Assembly: GCA_024409165.1 (NCBI GenBank)
Contig: JAKSUE010000005.1
Location: 1-15,343 of the forward strand
Reading direction: 5' to 3'
Length of the DNA: 15,343 nucleotides
DNA from: an archaeon
GTDB taxonomy: Archaea > Methanobacteriota > Methanobacteria > Methanobacteriales > Methanobacteriaceae
The notes under the pieces were generated by a model. The model did no database searches. It saw nothing but the letters and a program-made list of their open reading frames with translations, and had not been told where the DNA came from. The position numbers and the translations under genes are program-made. How positions within the stretch are numbered: position 1 is the stretch's first letter; the number at the start of each line of letters is the position of its first letter. This document shows, piece after piece, positions 1-7,749 of the stretch.

Positions 1-3000
1 AATTGATCTAATACATAAGTGTAATTATCATTACCATTGTATCTGACATTACCATCATAAGTACCAGCACCTAAACCACTGAAAGTGTAAGAAGCAGTAC
101 CATTTTCATCAAGCTCAACAGTAATTTCTTCAGTATCGAAGAAGAAAGTTACATTACCAGTAACAGGATTACCATCAACTCCAGTAACAGTAACAACAAC
201 AGTAGCATCATCACCATAAGTGACATTATCAACTGAAATAGTTACATCAGGAGTAGCTTGTTCTACAGTAAATACAGTAGTAGTATCATCACCAGTGTAA
301 TTTTGATCACCAGAATAGGTTACAGAAACGATATAATCGCCAGCACCTAAATCTTCGAATACAGCAGTAGCAGTACCATTAACAACATCAACAGTTTGAT
401 TCATACCATTATCAAGAACAACAGTAACAGTACCAGTAGCATCACTAGGAACAGTAACAACTACAGTAACATTATTACCATAAGTGATATTATCAACAGC
501 AACACTGATATTAGGGTCAGCTTGACTGACATTAAATCCAGTACCAACAGTCATACCCCAATAGTTATTATCACCAGGATAATATACATCTACGAAGTAG
601 TAATCAGCACCTAAACCACTGAATGTAGCATTAGCAGTACCATTAATAATTTCAACGGTTTTGTTCATACCATTACTAAGAGCTATGGTTAAATTACCAG
701 TAGCATCATTAGCCATAGTAACAACAACAGTAGCATCTTCACCATAAGTAATATCATTAACAGAAACATTAATGTCTGGGTTAATTCTTATTACTTTGAA
801 TTCATCAGAAGTGAATGCCCAAGTGTAATTATCATCACCAGAGTAGAAAACAAATGCGGTGTAATTACCACCAGTTAAACCTGGGATTATAATATTAGCT
901 TTACCATTATTAATAGTAGCATTGTACCAATTTTTACCATCAACAGTTGCATAAACAATACCAGTAGCATCACTAGGAACAGTAACAACTACAGTAGCAT
1001 TTTCACGATAATGGATATCGCTCACATTAGCACTTACATCAGGAATAGCTTTATATACTTCAAAGTCATCAGATACAGATGCATTAGTATAATTATTATC
1101 TCCAGAGTAAATAGCTTTTACATTGTATCTTTTAGCACCTAAACCTTCAAATACTGCAATAGCACTACCATTAATAACAGGAACAGTTACATTATCACCA
1201 TTACTGAGAATAAAAGTAACAGTACCTTCAGCGTTATTAGGAAGGGTAGCAACAATAGTTGCATTATTACCATATACAATATTTTCTGTTTCAATACTTA
1301 ACTTAGGATTTGCACGTTCTACAGTAAATTTAGCACTATCTTCAACAGGGAAGAAGTAATCATCACCATTATATTTCACATAAACAGTGTAATCACCAGC
1401 AGCTAAATCTTCATATGTGTGAGAAGCAAATGGATTAAGAACAATAATCTTAGTAAGTGGTACAGTAATCCATTCACCATTTTCGCCTAATTTAAAGGAA
1501 ACATTACCAGTAGGCTCATACAAGAGATAAGAATCATCTAAAGATACAATAACTGTAGCATCTTCACCATAAGTAATATTATCTACATCAATGTTTAAAG
1601 TAGGAGTGATTTTAGTAACCTCAAAGGTTTTATTTGCTTCAATAGGAGCAAAGTGTACATCACCATTATATCTTACAAAGACAGTATGATTACCAACAGA
1701 TAAACCAGTAAAGGTATAATCTGCATGAGGATCAAGAATAATCTTAGTAAGAGGAACAGTGACCCAATCACCATCATCTACTTTAAATGAAACATTACCA
1801 GTAGGCTCATATAAGAGTTTAGAATCATCTAAAGTAGCTCTAACATCAACATTAGGACCAATAGTAACATCATCAACATCGATTTCTAAAGTAGGAATAG
1901 CTCTGTTAACCTCAAAGGTTTTATTAGCATATACTACATTATAATTATTATCACCGTTGTATCTGATAGTTACAGTATGATTACCTTCAGAAATATTAGT
2001 AAATGTATGAGCAGAGTATGAATTAATTAATAAAGAAATAAGATTCTCATCAATCCATTCACCACCATCAATACTAAATGAAACATTACCTTTAGGATTT
2101 TTAATCTGAGTAAGTTTACTACCATCGAGTGTTGCAGTAAAGAGAGCACCTTCAGTAGGAATAATGCTTTCAGGAGTCATTGAAATACTTATATCTGGAT
2201 TAGCCCTATTAATAGTAAAGTCTTTAGTAGTATTATATGCATTGTAGTTTTCATCACCTGAATAATTAATATATACAGTGTAATTACCAGCATCCAATAC
2301 TAATTGATCAAGACCTAATAATGCAAATATATGACTTGCAGTAGGAACATTTACAAGATCAAGAACTTTCTCAGTGTACCATCTATTACCATCTAAACTG
2401 AAACTAATAGTTCCAGTAGGAGCAGGTGCACCGAGTAATAATGCAGGATCTGTATCAATTACAGTAACTACAGGGATATCACCATATTCTAAAGTCCTAT
2501 TAAGAACATTTTTTATAATAATCTCGACAATATCCTTTCCTAAACTTCCATTAAGAATATCAGATAAAGGTATATCAAGAATACTATCTAAATTCAAAGG
2601 ACTTACAGTAGTAACCCAAACAGCATCACGTTTAATGATATTGAATTCTACAGAATTATTACATCCATTATATCTAGCATCACCAGGATATTCAACATAT
2701 AAAGTATAATTACCTACTTTTAAGTCTTTAAGAGGTATTAAAACACCATTTAAAAGTAAAGGAGCAGTATTCCAAGTTTCATTATCAAAACTATATGAAA
2801 TATTTCCAGAAGCAGGAGTTATACCGCGAAGATGAAGAATATTAACTAATGCATATGCATTACTTCCAACAAGAACATCCTTATCAAGAGGTTTACTATC
2901 AATATCTGCAATAATAACAGTCATATAAGTATCATACTTTGCATTTTCAAAAGTGGTATTAGCTTCTACAGGGTCGTAATCACTATCACCAAAGTATTTA

Positions 3001-5507
3001 ACTAAAACAGTGTGATTACCTTTAGTAACATTAGTGAATATATGAGAAGCTTCACTTGAACCAGATAATACTTTAAAATCAAATGTCTCATTATACCAAG
3101 TGACTCCACCATCAATACTAAATGAAACTTTTCCAGTAGGATGATCAAATAACCTTCCTTCTGCTTTAGCAGTTATTGTAAATAAATCTTCAATAAGAAG
3201 TGAAGGATCTACTTCGATAGTAATAGTAGGTTGTCTTAAAGCATTGACACTTACTTTTTCACTTTCTTTAGAGTTATAATTAGTATTACCATTGAAACGA
3301 ACAGTAATATTATTTAATCCTCTGCTTAAATCAGTGACATTAAATACAACTGAATTAGAATCATCAAGATCTTTAGTATCTATAACTCTACCATTAACTA
3401 AAACAGAAACATTACCATCAGCAGCACCATTAACATATTCTTCACCATCAAATATGACAGTAGCAGTTACAGTAATAGTACCATCAGTAGTAGTTTCAAG
3501 AGGAGTAACATCAATAGTTATGTTATTAATCTCAGTTTTGTTAACAGTTAATAATTTAATAGAAGATTCAGAATCAGCAAATGTATCATCACCATTATAA
3601 CGAGCAGTAATGTTATATTTACCTGCATCTAAACTTAAATTAAATACACAAGTATTACCAGTAAGATTTTTAGTTTCCCAATCAGCGCCATTAACAAGAA
3701 GAGTAACAGTTCCAGTAGCTCCATCAGTAACAGTAGCAGTTACAATAACAGAGTCATCATAAACAACCTCTTCTTTATCAAGAGTAATATTAGTTTCAGA
3801 AGATTTACCAACTACTTTAAAGGTTTTCATAACAGTAGTAGCATTATCATAAACACTATCACCACTATAAACCACAGTAATATTGTGGTTACCTTTAGTC
3901 AAAAGACTACTATCAAAAGTATAATTAGCTTTTCCTTGACTTACAGTTCTGTTATACTCAACACCATCGAAAATGAAAGTAACAGTTCCAGTAGCTTTAG
4001 AATCTAAAGTAACATTAACAGTTAAATTCTCACCTAATACAATAGAACCTGGAATTTCACTAACAACCATATTAGGATCTCTCAATTCAACAGTGAAAGC
4101 AAAAGTACTTTCATAAGTATCAAATACATTAGTACCATCATATCTAACAGTAAGATTATGATCCCCGACAGTTAAACCAGCAATTGCAGTTGAAAAGTTA
4201 GCATAAGCATTAGTTATTACATCTCCACCAAGTTTCCATTGAGTCTTATATTCTACCTTATAACTAAACCACTCACCATTATCTATACGGAATGAAACAT
4301 TAGTTCTAGGAGTATCATCCTCTTTTTCACCAATAAGTGCATTAATAATTGCACTAACAGATAAATTTTCATCAAGATAATAGGTGTCATTAAGACCAGT
4401 AACAGTTACTTGAGGGTCTTTTCTATCAACTTTAAAGGTCGTATTAGCTTCTGCAGGCTCACAATTACCACCAATATATTTAACTAAAAGAGTATAATCT
4501 CCTTTAGCAAGACCAGTAAATTTATGAGAAGCAGTTGCACCACTTAATGCACCATAACTAAGAGTATCATTAAACCAATTAACACCATCAATACTAAATG
4601 AAATAATTCCTTTAGCATGATCGCTACCATCAATAGTTGCTTTAACTACTGGAGTAACTTTATCATCCCATATAACAGAATCTACAGTAATAGTAAGATC
4701 TGGTGCAGAATACCTATCAACTTTAAAAGTCTTATTAGCTTCTGCAGGGAAGTTATTTGCACCATCATATTTAACTAAAACAGTATAATCCCCTTTAGAA
4801 AGATCAGTGAATTTATGACTAGCATATCCACTACTAAGAGTATCATTAAACCAAGTAACTCCACCATTAATACTAAATGAAATAATTCCTCTAACAGTAG
4901 AATCACTACTTGCTCTAACAATTACAGTGACTTCATCATCATAAATAGTAGAATCTACACCAGTAATACTAAGAGTTACTTGTGGAAGAGTATAATTCAC
5001 AGTTTTAGCCGCAAAATTACTATCTCCAGAATATGCAATAGTTACAGGATAATCACCAGGCACTAAACCAGATATTGTGCAAGTAGCTGTAGATGGTTGC
5101 AAATTCTTACCTTTATTAATAGTACAATCATGAGATTCACCATTAACAGTGACAGTGACAGTTTTAGTAGGATAAAGGTAAGAAACTATAGATTTCATAT
5201 AAAAACTTAAACTAATATCTATAGTAGCATTATAAGTACCATCACTATTTTTAACATAAGAAGTGGAAGCACTAATATCAGTATTATAAGTTCCAGCATT
5301 TACACTTATATCGCCAGTAGGGACTGCATTTAATGACTTTGTACTTGAATCATTATAGGTAACTTCGTTTTGATTAATTGTGACTTGATCTATACTTGGT
5401 GCGTCTGATACAGCTATATCAGCATCTGCAGCTGAGGCTGCGCTGATAAGCATTAACGCTCCGAGTAAGATTGCAAGGACAATCAAGAAATTATTTTTAT
5501 AATTCAT
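1..5507 (-). CDS. Giant secreted adhesin-like protein with tandem Ig-like repeats, C-terminus beyond the left edge
   Basis: Read on the minus strand from the ATG at 5507, the frame is open for 1835 codons and leaves the window. I checked every codon and saw no stop. An upstream GGAG (rc of 5513-5516) with a T-rich spacer supports the start. Residues 1-26 are a signal peptide. After an N-terminal stretch with two cysteines (about 30-165) come some 17 Ig-like modules of about 86-115 residues. Each starts with a linker such as 'PDISVS' and a 'YGEDATVVVT'-like strand, and ends with 'GLGAGDYTVTVxYSGDxNY'. This matches the bacterial-type Ig (Big_3-like) repeats of Methanobrevibacter adhesin-like proteins. 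N-X-S/T sequons are very frequent, as expected for a glycosylated archaeal surface protein. Ligand and anchoring domain cannot be seen. The inferred role is cell-surface adhesion; that it is exported and repetitive is clear, its function is not. Confidence 0.93.
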   Translation of the reverse strand, partial: MNYKNNFLIVLAILLGALMLISAASAADADIAVSDAPSIDQVTINQNEVTYNDSSTKSLNAVPTGDISVNAGTYNTDISASTSYVKNSDGTYNATIDISLSFYMKSIVSYLYPTKTVTVTVNGESHDCTINKGKNLQPSTATCTISGLVPGDYPVTIAYSGDSNFAAKTVNYTLPQVTLSITGVDSTIYDDEVTVIVRASSDSTVRGIISFSINGGVTWFNDTLSSGYASHKFTDLSKGDYTVLVKYDGANNFPAEANKTFKVDRYSAPDLTITVDSVIWDDKVTPVVKATIDGSDHAKGIISFSIDGVNWFNDTLSYGALSGATASHKFTGLAKGDYTLLVKYIGGNCEPAEANTTFKVDRKDPQVTVTGLNDTYYLDENLSVSAIINALIGEKEDDTPRTNVSFRIDNGEWFSYKVEYKTQWKLGGDVITNAYANFSTAIAGLTVGDHNLTVRYDGTNVFDTYESTFAFTVELRDPNMVVSEIPGSIVLGENLTVNVTLDSKATGTVTFIFDGVEYNRTVSQGKANYTFDSSLLTKGNHNITVVYSGDSVYDNATTVMKTFKVVGKSSETNITLDKEEVVYDDSVIVTATVTDGATGTVTLLVNGADWETKNLTGNTCVFNLSLDAGKYNITARYNGDDTFADSESSIKLLTVNKTEINNITIDVTPLETTTDGTITVTATVIFDGEEYVNGAADGNVSVLVNGRVIDTKDLDDSNSVVFNVTDLSRGLNNITVRFNGNTNYNSKESEKVSVNALRQPTITIEVDPSLLIEDLFTITAKAEGRLFDHPTGKVSFSIDGGVTWYNETFDFKVLSGSSEASHIFTNVTKGNHTVLVKYFGDSDYDPVEANTTFENAKYDTYMTVIIADIDSKPLDKDVLVGSNAYALVNILHLRGITPASGNISYSFDNETWNTAPLLLNGVLIPLKDLKVGNYTLYVEYPGDARYNGCNNSVEFNIIKRDAVWVTTVSPLNLDSILDIPLSDILNGSLGKDIVEIIIKNVLNRTLEYGDIPVVTVIDTDPALLLGAPAPTGTISFSLDGNRWYTEKVLDLVNVPTASHIFALLGLDQLVLDAGNYTVYINYSGDENYNAYNTTKDFTINRANPDISISMTPESIIPTEGALFTATLDGSKLTQIKNPKGNVSFSIDGGEWIDENLISLLINSYSAHTFTNISEGNHTVTIRYNGDNNYNVVYANKTFEVNRAIPTLEIDVDDVTIGPNVDVRATLDDSKLLYEPTGNVSFKVDDGDWVTVPLTKIILDPHADYTFTGLSVGNHTVFVRYNGDVHFAPIEANKTFEVTKITPTLNIDVDNITYGEDATVIVSLDDSYLLYEPTGNVSFKLGENGEWITVPLTKIIVLNPFASHTYEDLAAGDYTVYVKYNGDDYFFPVEDSAKFTVERANPKLSIETENIVYGNNATIVATLPNNAEGTVTFILSNGDNVTVPVINGSAIAVFEGLGAKRYNVKAIYSGDNNYTNASVSDDFEVYKAIPDVSANVSDIHYRENATVVVTVPSDATGIVYATVDGKNWYNATINNGKANIIIPGLTGGNYTAFVFYSGDDNYTWAFTSDEFKVIRINPDINVSVNDITYGEDATVVVTMANDATGNLTIALSNGMNKTVEIINGTANATFSGLGADYYFVDVYYPGDNNYWGMTVGTGFNVSQADPNISVAVDNITYGNNVTVVVTVPSDATGTVTVVLDNGMNQTVDVVNGTATAVFEDLGAGDYIVSVTYSGDQNYTGDDTTTVFTVEQATPDVTISVDNVTYGDDATVVVTVTGVDGNPVTGNVTFFFDTEEITVELDENGTASYTFSGLGAGTYDGNVRYNGNDNYTYVLDQ
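3..5005 (-). repeat. About 17 tandem Ig-like module repeats inside the adhesin-like gene
   Basis: Module boundaries, taken at the linker before each 'YG(E/D)DATV'-like strand, fall near 5005, 4725, 4440, 4090, 3825, 3550, 3255, 2945, 2640, 2215, 1915, 1620, 1325, 1060, 793, 535 and 262. The four or five modules nearest the left edge are compact, with periods of 258-267 bases. The modules from about 1325 to 5005 are longer, mostly 280-315 bases, and most carry a 'SFSIDGGxxW' segment. Boundaries are approximate because I placed them by eye. Confidence 0.85.
1325..1915 (-). repeat. Recently duplicated pair of Ig modules in the adhesin-like gene
   Basis: Modules at about 1325-1620 and 1621-1915 share long nearly identical DNA blocks. 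'attaccagtaggctcata' occurs at 1503 and at 1794, a period of 291 bases. Both encode 'VPLTKII' followed by 'YEPTGNVSFK'-type segments in the same order. The similarity exceeds that between other neighbouring modules, which points to a late duplication or gene conversion. Confidence 0.7.
5430..5507 (-). other. Sec-type signal peptide of the adhesin-like protein
   Basis: Residues 1-26 show a short polar/basic start (MNYKNN), a hydrophobic core (FLIVLAILLGALMLI) and a small-residue end (SAASAA). Cleavage is most likely after A24 or A26, just before the acidic 'DADIAVSDAP' stretch. There is no lipobox cysteine, so Sec export without lipid attachment is expected. Confidence 0.85.
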
Positions 5508-5541
5508 AAAAAATCTCCATTGACAATCAATCAAAATGATT

Positions 5542-5558
5542 TTTCTTAAACTAAGAAA
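5542..5558 (-). repeat. Perfect 7-bp inverted repeat in the adhesin leader
   Basis: TTTCTTA and TAAGAAA are separated by three bases, about 35 bases upstream of the adhesin ATG. This could be an operator half-site pair or a small leader hairpin. Confidence 0.5.
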
Positions 5559-5561
5559 TAA

Positions 5562-5623
5562 AATTTCCAGTTTAAAATTACCATAAATGAAACGGCAAAT
5601 TAATTTAATCATTTCTGGAAATT
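5562..5623 (-). repeat. Perfect 9-bp inverted repeat with 44-base spacer in the adhesin leader
   Basis: AATTTCCAG at 5562-5570 and CTGGAAATT at 5615-5623 are exact reverse complements. They contain the few G and C bases in an otherwise AT-only stretch, which makes chance less likely than for the neighbouring A/T palindromes. Confidence 0.5.
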
Positions 5624-5920
5624 AATTAAATTTTAAGATTTAATAATTTCTCCGAACAACTAAATATAATTTACATAATAAATAATTAATAGATTATTTA
5701 TCATTAAAGTATATATTAAGTATATAATATATACCTATTGGTTATTTGTTAAAAGTAAAATAAAATATTCCTAGACATTACTAAGTCAAATAAAGAAATA
5801 TGAGTTAAAATAATAAGTATTGCTTAAAAAATAAGCATATAGAGAATTAATAAAGAAAAATTAATCAATTAGATTATCATTTTATAAAACATAATTATAT
5901 AGGGAATTATTAGATGATGA

Positions 5921-5950
5921 ATTATTTAATTTAATATAAGATTAAATAAT
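5921..5950 (-). terminator. Perfect 10-bp AT-only hairpin after hisH, possible 3' end signal
   Basis: ATTATTTAAT (5921-5930) and ATTAAATAAT (5941-5950) are exact reverse complements with a 10-base loop, starting 10 bases past the hisH stop. It has no G or C and no long T run directly after it. A terminator or RNA-end stabiliser is plausible but not proven. Confidence 0.4.
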
Positions 5951-5960
5951 AGTATAAAAA

Positions 5961-6557
5961 TTAAATTTTAAGATTTACAAAGTTTTTTAGGATTTTAAGA
6001 CCTGGGGTTCCACTTTTTTCTGGGTGGAATTGGGTTGAAAATAGGTTATTTGAGGATAGGGCTGCTGTTATGTCTAATCCGTAATCTGATTTTGCAGCTA
6101 TGTATGATTCGTCTTCTACTACGGCATGGTAGGAGTGGACAAAATAGAAGTATTTTCCATCTACACCTTCTAAGATTGGGCAGTTTTTAAGGACTTTGAT
6201 TTGATTCCAACCCATGTGGGGGATTTTTCTGCCTTCTGGGATTTTTTCAACATGGCCTTTGAAAAGGTCGAGTCCTTTAACATTTGGGGTTTCATCTGAT
6301 GAGGATAGGAGTACTTGTTGACCTAAGCAGATTCCAAGGAAGGGTTTGTTATCGTTGATGTGTTCGTAAATTATGTTTTTAAATGGGTTTAGGTTTTCCA
6401 TAGCTGTTCCAAAAGCACCTACACCAGGTAAGACTAAGTATTTTGCATTTGCAATATCTTCTGGATTATCAGTTATTTTTACATCTGCTCCGATTTTTTT
6501 AAAACCATTAGAAATACTTCTGAGGTTTCCGCTTTTATAATCAATAATTGTAATCAT
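5961..6557 (-). CDS. hisH: Imidazole glycerol phosphate synthase, glutamine amidotransferase subunit
   Basis: This 198-residue protein has the normal length for HisH. Together with HisF (not in the window) it makes IGP and AICAR from PRFAR in histidine biosynthesis; HisH releases ammonia from glutamine. The class I amidotransferase signature is complete: the oxyanion-strand motif PGVGAFG (44-50), the nucleophile Cys77 in GICLGQQ, and the catalytic pair His178 and Glu180 in TQFHPEKSG. The family segment 'IPHMGWNQI' (112-120) and the 'YFYFVHSYHA' strand are present. The ATG at 6557 follows a GAGAAGAT-like site. It begins 24 bases after cfbD ends, so co-transcription is likely although the pathways are unrelated. 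C-ending and CCC/CCA codons seem commoner than in neighbouring genes. Confidence 0.95.
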   Translation of the reverse strand: MITIIDYKSGNLRSISNGFKKIGADVKITDNPEDIANAKYLVLPGVGAFGTAMENLNPFKNIIYEHINDNKPFLGICLGQQVLLSSSDETPNVKGLDLFKGHVEKIPEGRKIPHMGWNQIKVLKNCPILEGVDGKYFYFVHSYHAVVEDESYIAAKSDYGLDITAALSSNNLFSTQFHPEKSGTPGLKILKNFVNLKI

Positions 6558-6581
6558 GATATCTTCTCAATTTATTAATAA

Positions 6582-7670
6582 TTATTCTTCAAGTTCCCAT
6601 TCAATAGCTGATCTAATCATCATTCCAAAGTCTGAATCAACAATTGAGTCTACACCTAAGGTTTTAGAGTGTGCGTCTAATTCTGCTACAACATGGGTGT
6701 AACCTAATTCTCTTAATGGTTGAACAAGTCTTGGACCATCTGTAATAGCTATTGATTCTGAGTCAAAGTCTTCAATTTTTAATGCATGTGGGACTCCTGC
6801 AACAATGATTAAATCTGGGTTTTCTGCTTTTAATGCTTCTTCTGCTTTTCTTGGAGTGACAGGGTATTCATCAAGTCCTCCTGTGATATGATTTATTTCA
6901 ATTCCAGATTCTTTTAACTCTTTTGTAATATTTATAGCATGTTGTCTTATTCTTGGGAGACCTATATTTTCATCTAAGTTAGCTATATAAATTGGAGAGT
7001 TATTTGGGTTTATTTTAGAAAAGTCACAGTTTAGGATGTCTGCAAAGAGATATGAGGTTTCTTTTTTAGAGTTTAAGACAAATGCGACTTTTTTATTATC
7101 TTTAATTGCTTTTATGATGATTTTAGCTACTTTTTCTTTACTGTCTCCAAAGTTTGGTTTGATATACTTACCTTGTGCCATTCCACGGGTTTTTTCAACT
7201 TCAGTTGCTAATTTAAGCATTTCAATTTGTCTATCTGCTTCTTCTTGAGGAATAAGGTCGTATTCTACAGCAGATTCTAAAACAATGATTGCACCTTCTG
7301 TATTGTCTCCTTCACCAAATCCTCCATGGGATTCAACAGGAAGTACAACAGCATCAAGACCAAGATTTTCAATTGGTTCTTTTAAATCTTCACCAATAAT
7401 CATACTTGCACAGGTACCAACAATACCGATTAATTTAGGATTAAAAGTTTCATATGCTTCTTTAAGGGTTTCTTCGAGTTTTTCACTTGCTCCTAAAATA
7501 AAATCATTTTCAGACATAGCTGTGGTTACAACTCTGACTCCATCACTTTCAAGAAGTCTTCCTGTTCTAAAACAACAACCATGTGGACCGTGCATAATAA
7601 TTACATCTGCATTTAAATCTCTTAAAGTATATAATGAAGCAGCAATTGGACTTGGACGTGGATGCATCAT
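6582..7670 (-). CDS. cfbD: Ni-sirohydrochlorin a,c-diamide reductive cyclase catalytic subunit (NifD-like)
   Basis: This 362-residue protein matches CfbD, the nitrogenase-like catalytic component that works with the reductase CfbC in coenzyme F430 biosynthesis. It reduces Ni-sirohydrochlorin a,c-diamide, the step that leads to the seco-F430 precursor. The N-terminus 'HPRPSPIAASLYTLRDLN' is typical of the family. Likely iron-sulfur ligands are in HGPHGCC (Cys32/Cys33) and VGTCAS (Cys87), as in NifD-type folds; the ligand assignment is inferred from the family. The first of two consecutive ATGs (7670) is preferred because AGGAG lies nine bases upstream (rc of 7680-7684). CfbC and other cfb genes are not in the window. 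hisH follows closely in the same direction. Confidence 0.92.
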   Translation of the reverse strand: MMHPRPSPIAASLYTLRDLNADVIIMHGPHGCCFRTGRLLESDGVRVVTTAMSENDFILGASEKLEETLKEAYETFNPKLIGIVGTCASMIIGEDLKEPIENLGLDAVVLPVESHGGFGEGDNTEGAIIVLESAVEYDLIPQEEADRQIEMLKLATEVEKTRGMAQGKYIKPNFGDSKEKVAKIIIKAIKDNKKVAFVLNSKKETSYLFADILNCDFSKINPNNSPIYIANLDENIGLPRIRQHAINITKELKESGIEINHITGGLDEYPVTPRKAEEALKAENPDLIIVAGVPHALKIEDFDSESIAITDGPRLVQPLRELGYTHVVAELDAHSKTLGVDSIVDSDFGMMIRSAIEWELEE

Positions 7671-7749
7671 TTTTAATTTCTCCTAATTTTTTATAAATAA
7701 AAGTAACTAATAATAAAAATATAAGAATAAAAATTCTTTATAATAAAAT
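7671..7749 (-). terminator. Short intergenic region between ychF-like gene and cfbD with hairpin and T-rich tract
   Basis: After the GTPase stop there is AAGAAT, four bases, ATTCTT (7723-7738). On the minus strand it is followed by a T-rich run (about 7710-7720), which resembles a weak intrinsic terminator. The same 79 bases must hold any separate cfbD promoter and its AGGAG site. The hairpin contains only two G-C pairs. Confidence 0.4.

Larger units (their letters stand above)
5508..5960 (-). promoter_or_regulatory. Intergenic region with the adhesin leader and candidate TATA box
   Basis: This 453-base AT-rich stretch holds no credible gene on either strand. On the minus strand the best TATA-like block is at 5711-5734, which would leave a leader of nearly 200 bases before the adhesin ATG. 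Closer TA-rich blocks exist, so the promoter position is uncertain. Two inverted repeats lie in the leader (5542-5558 and 5562-5623). A small one (TGCTTA, five bases, TAAGCA) is at 5821-5837, and a 10-bp AT-only one at 5921-5950 follows hisH. Confidence 0.45.

Noticed and set aside
396..3600. Open frames on the plus strand opposite the adhesin-like gene (for example 396-614, 1123-1359, 2374-2709, 3292-3600)
   Set aside because: They are shadows of the repetitive minus-strand gene, have threonine/serine/leucine-rich nonsense composition and no ribosome binding sites or family features.
5508..5960. Replication origin or small RNA gene in the long AT-rich gap
   Set aside because: I see no repeated origin-recognition-like boxes, no cdc6/orc1 gene nearby, and no tRNA- or snoRNA-like boxes.
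7036..7686. Plus-strand frames opposite cfbD
   Set aside because: They lie wholly antisense to a clearly conserved gene and show no domain or start signal of their own.
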